Positions 42,996-50,620 of a DNA stretch of 64,000 bases are shown one piece after another; position 1 is the stretch's first letter, and every line of letters begins with the position of its first letter. Source of the stretch: an uncultured Bacteroidales bacterium (lineage in GTDB: Bacteria > Bacteroidota > Bacteroidia > Bacteroidales > Paludibacteraceae); assembly GCA_900319035.1 (NCBI GenBank), contig ONMU01000003.1, positions 1-64,000 of the forward strand. Reading direction: 5' to 3'. Under the pieces are notes generated by a model that did not search any database, had not been told where the DNA came from, and worked only from the letters and a program-made list of their open reading frames with translations. A program made the translations under genes and the position numbers.

Positions 42996-43840
42996 TGCCG
43001 CTTCAATTTGACATACGGGCTATCATCAAGAGCAAAGCACCCAAAGCTCGGATACCGGATTTCCTCATCCGCTATCTGGAGCGCATCGTGCATATCAAGC
43101 AGATGAACGCGTTCCTGCGCAAGCATACGACCGAACGCAACTACGACTTCATCCGTCTGGTGATAGATGAAGAACTCGGCTGCTCGGCTTCCATCGAAGG
43201 AACGGAGAATATCCCTACAGACGGACGGCCTGTCATCTTTGTTTCGAATCATCCACTCGGAGGTCTGGACGGAATGATCATTGCTCAGATGATTCATGAG
43301 GCACGGTCAAACAGTGCGAAACGCGAACTGAAAGTGATTGTCAATGAGTTGCTGATGTACATGGAGCCTATTAACGAACTATGGGCTCCGGTCAATAAGG
43401 TCGGCAGACTGACACGCGAGCAAGCCGCAGAGCAGCAACGGATGTGGGAGTCCGAAACGGATGTGCTCACCTTCCCTGCCGGAGCTTGCAGCCGTCTGCA
43501 GCGCATTGATGGCAAATGGCAGATTCAAGATCTGGTGTGGCAGAAGAACTTTGTACAGCGTGCGAGGGAATACAAACGCGACATTGTGCCCATCTATTTC
43601 GAGGGACATAACAGCCGTTTCTTCTACGCGTTAGCTTACATCCGCAAACTGCTACATATCAAACTCAATATCGAGATGTTGTACCTCGTGGACGAGATGT
43701 ACGGCGCGCACGGCAAGCATTTCCGAGTGCATGTTTTACCGCCTATTCCCTACTCCACTTTTGACAACAGTCGAACCCCCATACAATGGGCTCAATACGT
43801 AAAATCAATTGTTTATGCAACCAATAATACCACCTGTTGA
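42995..43840 (+). CDS. glsA: Lysophospholipid-type acyltransferase, GlsA-like (O-acylation of glycine lipid)
   Basis: The 281-residue protein of the PlsC superfamily has the acceptor motif FVSNHPLGGLDGMIIAQMI (about residues 84-102) and ELWAPVNKVGRLTREQA (about 129-145). The substrate segment is LTFPAGACSRLQRIDGKWQI (about 158-177), and RDIVPIYFEGHNSRFFYALA follows. In Bacteroides, an enzyme of this type (GlsA) adds the ester-linked fatty acid to N-acyl-glycine. Here the next gene is its N-acyltransferase partner, with a 26-base overlap, the gene pairing expected from that pathway. Confidence 0.8.
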   Translation: MPLQFDIRAIIKSKAPKARIPDFLIRYLERIVHIKQMNAFLRKHTTERNYDFIRLVIDEELGCSASIEGTENIPTDGRPVIFVSNHPLGGLDGMIIAQMIHEARSNSAKRELKVIVNELLMYMEPINELWAPVNKVGRLTREQAAEQQRMWESETDVLTFPAGACSRLQRIDGKWQIQDLVWQKNFVQRAREYKRDIVPIYFEGHNSRFFYALAYIRKLLHIKLNIEMLYLVDEMYGAHGKHFRVHVLPPIPYSTFDNSRTPIQWAQYVKSIVYATNNTTC

Positions 43841-44744
43841 AACAGCTCTGTTAATGAGCGAATTGGAAGGACACCTGCTTCGCCCGTCCAATAAGGCGGA
43901 CAACTTGATTTATGACATTACGGCACATGAGTGCCCCAATGTGATGCGTGAGATTGCACGTCTGCGTGAGATCAGTTACCGCGAAGGAGGAGGTTCTACC
44001 GGAAATGAGATGGACATGGACGACATGGATACCATGGCTCGTCCGTACCATCAGTTGATCGTTTGGGATCCCGAGAACCGGCAGATCGTGGGAGGCTATC
44101 GTTACCTGCTCGGCTCGGAAGCCGAGATACGAGACGGTCAGCCGTACATCACCTCGGCGCATCTCTTCCACTATTCGGAGCGCTTCATCCGTGAGTTCCT
44201 GCCGTACTCCGTTGAGTTCGGTAGAGCTTTCGTACAGCCTATGTATCAGAAACGGGAAATGGGTGTGAAAGCGCTCTTTGCCTTGGATAATATATGGGAC
44301 GGAATAGGCGCACTCCTCTATAATCATCCGGAGATTCGCTATCTGTTCGGTAAGGTGACGATCTATCCCGACTACAACTCTACCGCACGAGAGTTGATCT
44401 ACAACTATCTCGATCGGTTCCATCGGGGCGATCGTACGCTGTTTGCGCCGTACCACGAGGAGAAAGTGCAAGCTATTCCTACGCCCTTTGAGGGAGATGA
44501 TCTCCTTGAGAACTACCATCTGCTGCAACACGCCGTACGGGAGCAGGGTACGGTTATTCCGCCGATGTTCACCGCCTATCTCAACATCACAGACCATCTG
44601 ATGTTCATGGGCAACGCCATCAATGATGAGCTGTCTAATGTATATGAGACAGGAATCATGGTGAGTATGGACACCGTCTATGCAGAGAAAAAAGAACGTT
44701 ACATGGCTCCTTACGAACAATGGATTCAATCGCAGAACAAATAA
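43815..44744 (+). CDS. glsB: GNAT-type N-acyltransferase, GlsB-like (glycine lipid synthesis)
   Basis: The product has 309 residues when started at the ATG giving MQPIIPPVETALLMSELEGH; the frame extends two codons further to a TTG. It is an OlsB/hemolysin-like acyl-ACP N-acyltransferase with VMREIARLREISYREGG, HQLIVWDPENRQIVGGYRYL, FHYSERFIREFLPYSVEFGR and KALFALDNIWDGIGALLYNH. In Bacteroides GlsB attaches a 3-hydroxy fatty acid to glycine, the first step of glycine lipids that aid stress tolerance. It overlaps glsA upstream and the YggS fusion downstream (25 bases). Confidence 0.8.
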   Translation: MQPIIPPVETALLMSELEGHLLRPSNKADNLIYDITAHECPNVMREIARLREISYREGGGSTGNEMDMDDMDTMARPYHQLIVWDPENRQIVGGYRYLLGSEAEIRDGQPYITSAHLFHYSERFIREFLPYSVEFGRAFVQPMYQKREMGVKALFALDNIWDGIGALLYNHPEIRYLFGKVTIYPDYNSTARELIYNYLDRFHRGDRTLFAPYHEEKVQAIPTPFEGDDLLENYHLLQHAVREQGTVIPPMFTAYLNITDHLMFMGNAINDELSNVYETGIMVSMDTVYAEKKERYMAPYEQWIQSQNK

Positions 44745-46042
44745 ATTCCGTACGCGCGCATATACCTGCTGACGTAACACTCGTTTGCGTCAGTAAGTTT
44801 CAACCCATAGAGGCTATACGTCAGGCTTACGAAGCCGGAGAACGTCATTTCGGGGAAAGCCGCGTGCAGGAACTCAAAATGAAGAGTACTCAACTGCCCT
44901 CCGATATACATTGGCATTTTATCGGACATCTGCAGACCAATAAAGTACGTGACTTGCTTAAACTGCGTCCATACCTCATTCAGTCGGTGGACTCCGAACA
45001 TCTGCTTTGTGCTATCAACGAAGAAGCAGCCAAACTCGGTATCGTGCAAGACGTGCTTTTGGAAGTACATGTAGCCCGCGAAGAAACCAAGACAGGCTTT
45101 ACACCGGAAGAGATAACCAACATCTTCCCTTCTCTTAACCGTTACGCCCACATCCGTTGCTGCGGTCTGATGACGATGGCAACGAATACGGATGACGAGA
45201 CCGAGATCCGTCGGTGCTTCATGGAAGCGAAAGCAATCCTTTCAACTTTAAACTTTCAACATTCAACTTTAAGTATGGGCATGTCCGATGACTACCGTAT
45301 AGCCATCGACTGCGGGTCTAACATGGTTCGTATCGGTTCTACTATCTTCGGAGAAAGAAATCTGTCTAAGGCGAAGCCGGTCTTACCCAAAGCGGTTTTC
45401 TTCGACCAAGATGGTGTTCTTTTCAACTCGATGCCTTACCATGCTCAATCATGGGAATGGTCGATGAACAAACACGGTCTGCCGTTCACCGCCGAACAGA
45501 CCTACCGCAACGAAGGTCGAACCGGTGCATCGGTCATCAACGAGGCTTACCATCTGATTCACGGCGTAGAAGCACCGCAAGAACTGATCGAAGCGGTGTA
45601 CACCGATAAATCCAATCATTTCAACGAACTGACGGGAGGTCAGTTGCCCGAACTAATCCCGGGTGTCCGCGAGGTACTGCAATACCTGCATGAGAGCGGC
45701 GTACAGTGCTGGGTAGTAACCGGTTCGGGTCAACGCTCGTTGCTGAGCAAACTGCACGACACGTTCCCCGGTATCTTCTCCGGCATCATCACCGCTTTTG
45801 ATGTCACCCACGGCAAACCCGATCCGGAGCCTTACTTGAAAGCTTGGGAACGTTCCGGCTTTGCCAAAGAGGAATGCGCCGTAGTGGAGAATGCACCGCT
45901 CGGCGTACGGGCAGGTAAAGCCGCAGGATTATTCACCATCGCCGTGAACACCGGTATTCTGCCCGATGAGGCACTCTGGGCAGAAAAAGCCGACCGCGTA
46001 TTTCCAAACATGACTGAATTACTACACTTTTTCAAACAATGA
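44720..46042 (+). CDS. Fusion of YggS/PLPBP pyridoxal-phosphate protein and HAD hydrolase
   Basis: A 440-residue fusion. Residues 1 to ~218 are a complete YggS/PROSC protein: PLP-binding Lys in VTLVCVSKFQPIEAIR, then HFGESRVQELKMK, WHFIGHLQTNKVRDLL, CCGLMTMATNTDD and GSNMVRIGSTIFGERN. Residues ~228-440 are a HAD subfamily IA phosphatase or phosphomutase: AVFFDQDGVLFNSMPYHAQS (DxD loop), CWVVTGSGQRSLLSKL and GKPDPEPYLKAWERSGF, then ECAVVENAPLGVRAGKAAG. YggS maintains vitamin B6 homeostasis; a fused phosphatase could act on PLP or a sugar phosphate. Residues ~172-183 are coded by a repeat tract. Confidence 0.88.
   Translation: MDSIAEQINSVRAHIPADVTLVCVSKFQPIEAIRQAYEAGERHFGESRVQELKMKSTQLPSDIHWHFIGHLQTNKVRDLLKLRPYLIQSVDSEHLLCAINEEAAKLGIVQDVLLEVHVAREETKTGFTPEEITNIFPSLNRYAHIRCCGLMTMATNTDDETEIRRCFMEAKAILSTLNFQHSTLSMGMSDDYRIAIDCGSNMVRIGSTIFGERNLSKAKPVLPKAVFFDQDGVLFNSMPYHAQSWEWSMNKHGLPFTAEQTYRNEGRTGASVINEAYHLIHGVEAPQELIEAVYTDKSNHFNELTGGQLPELIPGVREVLQYLHESGVQCWVVTGSGQRSLLSKLHDTFPGIFSGIITAFDVTHGKPDPEPYLKAWERSGFAKEECAVVENAPLGVRAGKAAGLFTIAVNTGILPDEALWAEKADRVFPNMTELLHFFKQ
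45239..45273 (+). repeat. In-frame CTTTCAA / ATTCAAC repeat tract inside the YggS domain
   Basis: The words CTTTCAAC, TTTAAAC, TTTCAAC, ATTCAAC, TTTAAG encode LSTLNFQHSTLS just before the conserved MGMSDD motif. The same words occur in the spacer at 27040-27055. No stop word is in the reading frame. Confidence 0.75.
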
Positions 46043-46836
46043 GCACACCCAAACCCTACGCTCTCGTCACCGGCGCTTCGTCCGGCTTAGGACTTGAGTT
46101 CGCCAAACAGTTAGCCGAACGCGGGTATAACCTGCTAATCGTCAGCAATGTAGAAGAGATCCATGAAGCAGCTTCAAAGCTGAAATCTCAATTCTCAAAT
46201 ACCAAATACCAGACTGAGGTGATCAGTTTGGTTCTTGATCTTGGGCAGCAGTCCTCCGCGCGCGAACTATATGAATACGCGCACGCGCACGATATAGAGG
46301 TGGAGGTATTGGTCAACAATGCCGGAGTTTATCATGACCGCGACATCCTCGATGACAGTGAAGGCTTCACTTCGCTCATTATGAATCTGCATATGTACAC
46401 TCCGGCGATGCTCTGTTACCTCTTCGGTCAAGATATGCGTTCCCGCCGCAAGGGATATATCCTCAACGTCTGCTCGGTGACCTCGAAGATGGCAGCGCAG
46501 CGACTCGGTACTTACGGTAGTACCAAGGCGTTCCTCTCCCATTTCACCCGCGCGCTGCATATCGAGCTGCGCCAATACGGTGTACACGTGACCGATGTCA
46601 GCCCGGGAGCGGTGGATACAGGGCTCTACTCTATCCCGCCGATATTCACCAAGATTGGTAAATGCTTAGGCATCATCGTTAGTCCTCAGACATTAGTCCG
46701 CCGTGCGCTGCGTGCATTATTCTGGGGTTGGAGTAAAACGACCGTTCCAAGAATCTTCTGGACCTTCCTTTGCTTCATCATTCTGCTTATCCCGACCTGC
46801 GTACTACGCCTCATCCGACGACTCGGATGGTTCTGA
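46039..46836 (+). CDS. Short-chain dehydrogenase/reductase
   Basis: The 265-residue protein has a classical SDR fold: TGASSGLGLEFAKQLAERGY (cofactor binding, about residues 11-30), VEVLVNNAGVYHDRD (about 89-103), NVCSVTSKMAAQRLGTYGST with catalytic Ser, and YGSTKAFLSHFTRAL with Tyr and Lys. The C-terminal ~50 residues are hydrophobic (IFWTFLCFIILLIPTCVLRL), suggesting membrane association and a lipid substrate, as in 3-keto-lipid reductases. The segment around residues 49-58 (KLKSQFSNTKYQTE) is coded by repeated TCTCAA/ATACCAA words (46183-46213). It overlaps the gene before by four bases and the gene after by one base. Confidence 0.85.
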   Translation: MSTPKPYALVTGASSGLGLEFAKQLAERGYNLLIVSNVEEIHEAASKLKSQFSNTKYQTEVISLVLDLGQQSSARELYEYAHAHDIEVEVLVNNAGVYHDRDILDDSEGFTSLIMNLHMYTPAMLCYLFGQDMRSRRKGYILNVCSVTSKMAAQRLGTYGSTKAFLSHFTRALHIELRQYGVHVTDVSPGAVDTGLYSIPPIFTKIGKCLGIIVSPQTLVRRALRALFWGWSKTTVPRIFWTFLCFIILLIPTCVLRLIRRLGWF

Positions 46837-47540
46837 TGATTCCTACGGTCGAATATATCCAGAAGCGTTTTGACGAATTCAATGTCCGCTATTTCGGCGG
46901 ACAGTTACCTCCTGTGCCTGTCAAACTGAGTCATGCGAAAGGGTTCTTGGGCAAGATGTGCTATACGCGCCGCAAGCAAGGACTCTTCCGCGGCTATAAG
47001 AACGAAGATTTTCAGCTGCGGATCAATGTGCGTATCGACCTGCCTGAGACGGTAGTGGAGGATACTATACTGCATGAGATGATCCATTATTTCATTGCTT
47101 ACAACAATTACCATGACACCTCCACACACGGTCAGCTCTTCCGTCGTGAGATGGTTCGTATCAATGCCGAAGGCGCGCATCATATTACGATCTCGCACCG
47201 CCTCAATGAGACCGAGCAAGCTCAAGCTCATCTCCATAAAGGGCGCATCGTAGCCCTCGTGCATTTTGAGGACGGTCAAACGGGTGTCAAGGTCGTCCCT
47301 AAACAGATCAAGCATATTCTCTATTGGCACAAGGCAGCGTTGCGTCATTTTCCTATTGATGCCATCAACTGGTATTATACGGACGACGGGTACTTCGCCA
47401 AGTACCCGTCCTCTATCGCTCTGAGAGTCTTTCTGATCTCAGATCCGGCTGAACTGCCTCTTACGAACGCCCATCGGCTGTTGGTCACCGACCGGCAGGT
47501 TCGTCTTCAAGTTAATCCAAGAAATAATCTACGGTGGTAA
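46836..47540 (+). CDS. SprT-like zinc-protease domain protein
   Basis: The product has 234 residues when started at MIPTVEYIQKRFDEFNVRYF, where TGATG couples it to the SDR stop; a longer frame lies inside the SDR gene. The SprT-like domain has LPPVPVKLSHAKGFLGKMCY and the zinc motif DTILHEMIHYFIAY (HExxH, about residues 86-90). Next is a distal His in STHGQLFRREM. SprT/Spartan proteins cleave DNA-crosslinked proteins; bacterial homologues are poorly studied. The final 29 bases overlap the convergent SIMPL gene. Confidence 0.82.
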   Translation: MIPTVEYIQKRFDEFNVRYFGGQLPPVPVKLSHAKGFLGKMCYTRRKQGLFRGYKNEDFQLRINVRIDLPETVVEDTILHEMIHYFIAYNNYHDTSTHGQLFRREMVRINAEGAHHITISHRLNETEQAQAHLHKGRIVALVHFEDGQTGVKVVPKQIKHILYWHKAALRHFPIDAINWYYTDDGYFAKYPSSIALRVFLISDPAELPLTNAHRLLVTDRQVRLQVNPRNNLRW

Positions 47541-48201
47541 CCACGCGTACGTGTTTTACCCACGGCTGATACTGGTCGTTCTCCACGGAGAACTGACCTT
47601 GGCTTGCTCTGCGGATCGAACCCAACGAGCACTGCGCATCATCAGCGAACTTCTGAGCCACTGCACGAGCGTTCTGCGTAGCCTCTTCAATCATCGAAGG
47701 CTTGAGTTCCGGCAGACCGTTGTACTGATAGTCGAGATTCCATTGCTCGGTCTTCACGATAATACCCTCTTTGAGCAACTCAGCCTCTTTGCCTTGGCTC
47801 TCTACAACCAGCTTCACTTTGTTTGTCGAAACGATAAGCGAGGTATTGAGGGTATATTTATACTCCGGACGATGGTTGCCGTAGTAATCCGACCAGTTGT
47901 CATGTACATTGATAGAACCCTGACGGATGTCCGCTTCCTCAAAACCGAGTGCCAACAGATGTTTCTTCACGCGTGCGGTCACTTGCTCCAAACGCTCGTA
48001 GAGCGCAGGCAGATCATTACCGCTCCATGCGTACGAAAGCGGCCAAACGGCATAGTCGGCTTCCACCTCACGCGTACTCAGACCTTTGACCGTTACCGCA
48101 CGGTCTTTGTTAGCAAAACGGGTAATACCACAATAAATGAACAGTCCTCCGAAGAAGAGTCCCAAGGCAATCAAGCCTCCTGCAAAAACATTGTTTTTCA
48201 T
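47512..48201 (-). CDS. SIMPL (DUF541) domain periplasmic protein
   Basis: The 229-residue protein has an uncleaved N-terminal helix or signal anchor (VFAGGLIALGLFFGGLFIYC, about residues 5-24). A DUF541 domain follows with AVTVKGLSTREVEADYAVWP, LGFEEADIRQGSINVHDNWS, YTLNTSLIVSTNKVKLVVES and EATQNARAVAQKFADDAQCS. SIMPL proteins are periplasmic or outer-membrane-associated with roles in stress and membrane protein assembly, mostly undefined. It is the 3' member of a minus-strand run with the lipoate ligase and guanine deaminase, 16 bases after the former. Confidence 0.85.
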   Translation of the reverse strand: MKNNVFAGGLIALGLFFGGLFIYCGITRFANKDRAVTVKGLSTREVEADYAVWPLSYAWSGNDLPALYERLEQVTARVKKHLLALGFEEADIRQGSINVHDNWSDYYGNHRPEYKYTLNTSLIVSTNKVKLVVESQGKEAELLKEGIIVKTEQWNLDYQYNGLPELKPSMIEEATQNARAVAQKFADDAQCSLGSIRRASQGQFSVENDQYQPWVKHVRVVTTVDYFLD

Positions 48202-48217
48202 AATTTTATATCCTTTC

Positions 48218-48874
48218 TCATTGCGCCAAACAGCGCTCTATTTGTTCTTCCATTCGTTGCCGGAACACCGCTATCGGTCCGAGATCTTTGATGTCGCGCA
48301 GATTGCGAACGCGCTGTCGAACGGACGCTACACCGTGCTTCGCCATCTTTTCTACGGAAGGAGTGATCGCTTGTTGCAGATGATCCAAGTTCACGTCGTA
48401 CAGGATACAGGCGTGTACCACGGTGCCGGTAGAGGTGGTATAACAAGCGGTGCCTGCTACTTTCCGATCGGCTACCAACACATCATTGTGCGCTGTCGTC
48501 ACCGCCTCGTACCCCATCGTCCGCAATGCGCACGAGAGTTTCTCCAAAAACCAATCAAAGACCTCTTGGTTATGTACGTTCGGCGAGATGACAGAGACCA
48601 TCAGATTGCCTTCATCGGCATAGACACAGCCTCCTCCGCTCTTTCGCTGCACAACAGCTATTCCGTGCTCACGGCAATATGCTTCGTTCACCTCCGTCTC
48701 GACGCATTGATGCTTGCCATAGATCACCGTCGGAGCCACTATCCATGTGAACCCCGTCGGCTCACTGATGGTCTTCACCATCTCTGCCTCCATTGCCAAG
48801 TACTCAGCGAGAGAGAGACCCTCGGGACGATGCACAATCATTGTCTTTTGACCTTTTGTAAAGCATTTTAACAT
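48218..48874 (-). CDS. Lipoate--protein ligase family protein
   Basis: The product has 218 residues from the ATG at 48874, which overlaps the guanine deaminase stop; MIVHRPEGLSLAEYL at 48841 is an alternative start. The LplA/LipM fold shows VVQRKSGGGCVYADEGNLMV (about residues 75-94) and the catalytic Lys region DVLVADRKVAGTACYTTSTG (about 130-149). These ligases attach lipoate or octanoate to E2/GcvH domains using ATP. The protein is shorter than E. coli LplA and lacks its C-terminal accessory domain, so the activation step may need another protein. Confidence 0.85.
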   Translation of the reverse strand: MLKCFTKGQKTMIVHRPEGLSLAEYLAMEAEMVKTISEPTGFTWIVAPTVIYGKHQCVETEVNEAYCREHGIAVVQRKSGGGCVYADEGNLMVSVISPNVHNQEVFDWFLEKLSCALRTMGYEAVTTAHNDVLVADRKVAGTACYTTSTGTVVHACILYDVNLDHLQQAITPSVEKMAKHGVASVRQRVRNLRDIKDLGPIAVFRQRMEEQIERCLAQ

Positions 48875-50145
48875 ACCGGTTCCGTCAGTTCGACACCGCG
48901 ACAGAAACGACGTTTGATGTCACGGTCGTCACCTAAATAAATATATCGTTCCAGACGCTGCTCCAAAGTGTAGTTGTCATAATTGAGGTATTTGTCATCC
49001 ACGAGCAGCGCATCGAACTCATAGCCGGGCTCGAACGAACCGACCTTGCCGAAGAACGAACCACCGCCTTTGGTAGCCAAATAGAACACCTCGCTCAGAC
49101 TCAGGAACGTCATCTCGCCTTTCGTCTGCGCATAATTGAGTTTCGACACCTGAATAGCGTATTGCATCACACGCAGCATCGACAGATGATGTCCTGCCGA
49201 CACATCCGTTCCGAGTGCTACGTTAATACCTGCGTTGAGGAACTTACGGATCGGAGCCAAACCGGACGAGAGGTTGCTATTCGACATCGGGCAGTGTACC
49301 ACATACACGCCGTTCTTGCGCATCAGTTCCATCTCTTCGCCATCCGTGTAGCAGCAATGCGCCATCAGCGTCGGCGTCTGACCGAACAGACCGTATTTAT
49401 TATAGGCATCGCCGTAACAAGTGGAATCGGGCTCCAACTCCTTCACCCAATCTATCTCAGAGCGGTTCTCCGAGAGGTGTGATTGAACCGGCAGACCGGT
49501 CTCAGCCGCATATTCGCCTAAGGCGCGCAGCATCTTATCCGAGCAGGACGGTACAAATCGCGGAGTGATGATCGGCTGTACTCGTCCGTCTCCATGCTCG
49601 TCGAGGTGCTCTTTCAACATACGCATACCGTCCAACAGCTCGGCAGTCGTGTTCTGCAGGGTCTCGGGGCTGTTACGGTTCATGCCGACCAGACCCACAT
49701 ACGCACCCATACCGGCTTGGATGAACAGATCCGCCAAGATACGCGTAGCCTCCGGATGAATCGTGCCGAAGACTGCGGAACGCATCGTGCCTTGCATCCA
49801 AAGCTCATGTACGAAACGGCGGTATAAACGCCGCGCGTAGTCCGGATCCGCATATTTGGTTTCCTCGGGGAAAGTATAGGTATTGAGCCACGGGAGTAAC
49901 TCCAGATCAAGCGCCAAACCCATATTCCGGTATTGAGGCGCATGGACATGCAGGTCGTTGAAAGCAGGGATCAGGAGTTTGTCTCCGAAATCCATCACCT
50001 GCCTTCTCCAATCGAGGTTCTCCGGCAGCTCCTTGTAGATACCCTCTATCAAACCGTTCGAACGCACAACAATATAGCCGTGCGGAATGATCTCCAGTTT
50101 CTTCGGCGAAGGAGTATATAAGATATTTGCTCTGTATATTTTCAT
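48868..50145 (-). CDS. guaD: Guanine deaminase (amidohydrolase)
   Basis: The 425-residue zinc amidohydrolase converts guanine to xanthine. It has LLIPAFNDLHVHAPQYRNMG (metal-binding HxH, about residues 56-75) and the guanine-deaminase landmark WLNTYTFPEETKYADPDYAR (about 85-104). The metal His is in LPVQSHLSENRSEIDWV, then LMAHCCYTDGEEMELM and VALGTDVSAGHHLSMLRVMQ (catalytic Asp, about 312-331). It belongs to purine salvage. It lies 12 bases downstream of a GtrA-type gene and overlaps the ligase gene by seven bases. Confidence 0.9.
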   Translation of the reverse strand: MKIYRANILYTPSPKKLEIIPHGYIVVRSNGLIEGIYKELPENLDWRRQVMDFGDKLLIPAFNDLHVHAPQYRNMGLALDLELLPWLNTYTFPEETKYADPDYARRLYRRFVHELWMQGTMRSAVFGTIHPEATRILADLFIQAGMGAYVGLVGMNRNSPETLQNTTAELLDGMRMLKEHLDEHGDGRVQPIITPRFVPSCSDKMLRALGEYAAETGLPVQSHLSENRSEIDWVKELEPDSTCYGDAYNKYGLFGQTPTLMAHCCYTDGEEMELMRKNGVYVVHCPMSNSNLSSGLAPIRKFLNAGINVALGTDVSAGHHLSMLRVMQYAIQVSKLNYAQTKGEMTFLSLSEVFYLATKGGGSFFGKVGSFEPGYEFDALLVDDKYLNYDNYTLEQRLERYIYLGDDRDIKRRFCRGVELTEPVC

Positions 50146-50157
50146 GGTTATTTTGAT

Positions 50158-50574
50158 TTATTTCTTAAAAAAGATCAGACATACGAGGTAGTTGATACAT
50201 CCTGCAATGAAGATGACAAACAGACTCAGGAAATCGTCCGGCCACGTGGGCAGCAGATAAACGAGAAGCGGCAGAAGGGAAAACTGGATGACCAGATTGA
50301 TGGCTCGAGCCAAGAGGAAACCTCCTGCGTTCTTCAGCGTCGGTCGGGTGCCGAACGTGTACCAATTGGTGAACACATAATTCGGTACCATCTCCAAGAG
50401 AAAACCGATAGCGAACGCCACGTAATACAGCATCATCCCCTTTTCGGGATTTCCCATTAGCTTGATAGCTAACAGGAAGAATCCCGTTTGGACTAATGAT
50501 CCCGAAAAACCGATGACCATAAATCGGAATGCACTACGGATCGTAGTCGGTAGATATGAACTGGGTAACCTCAT
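50158..50574 (-). CDS. GtrA family membrane protein
   Basis: The 138-residue protein has four membrane helices (about residues 15-35, 47-65, 85-105 and 115-135). Motifs include FRFMVIGFSGSLVQTGFFLL and VPNYVFTNWYTFGTRP, the GtrA signature. GtrA-like proteins are thought to flip polyprenyl-linked sugars across the membrane for surface glycosylation. No glycosyltransferase is adjacent, so its partner is elsewhere. It is downstream of alaS, with a spacer of 8-nt units. Confidence 0.85.
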   Translation of the reverse strand: MRLPSSYLPTTIRSAFRFMVIGFSGSLVQTGFFLLAIKLMGNPEKGMMLYYVAFAIGFLLEMVPNYVFTNWYTFGTRPTLKNAGGFLLARAINLVIQFSLLPLLVYLLPTWPDDFLSLFVIFIAGCINYLVCLIFFKK

Positions 50575-50582
50575 ATAATTTA

Positions 50583-50620
50583 CTAGTTGACTAGTTGACT
50601 AGTGCACTAGTCGACTAGAT
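50583..50620. repeat. 8-nt array (ACTAGTTG-like, 5 units) at the alaS stop codon
   Basis: On the coding (minus) strand: CTAGTCGA, CTAGTGCA, CTAGTCAA, CTAGTCAA, CTAGTAAA. The last three alaS residues (LVD) and its TAG stop are part of the array; TAG recurs every 8 bases. Confidence 0.88.
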
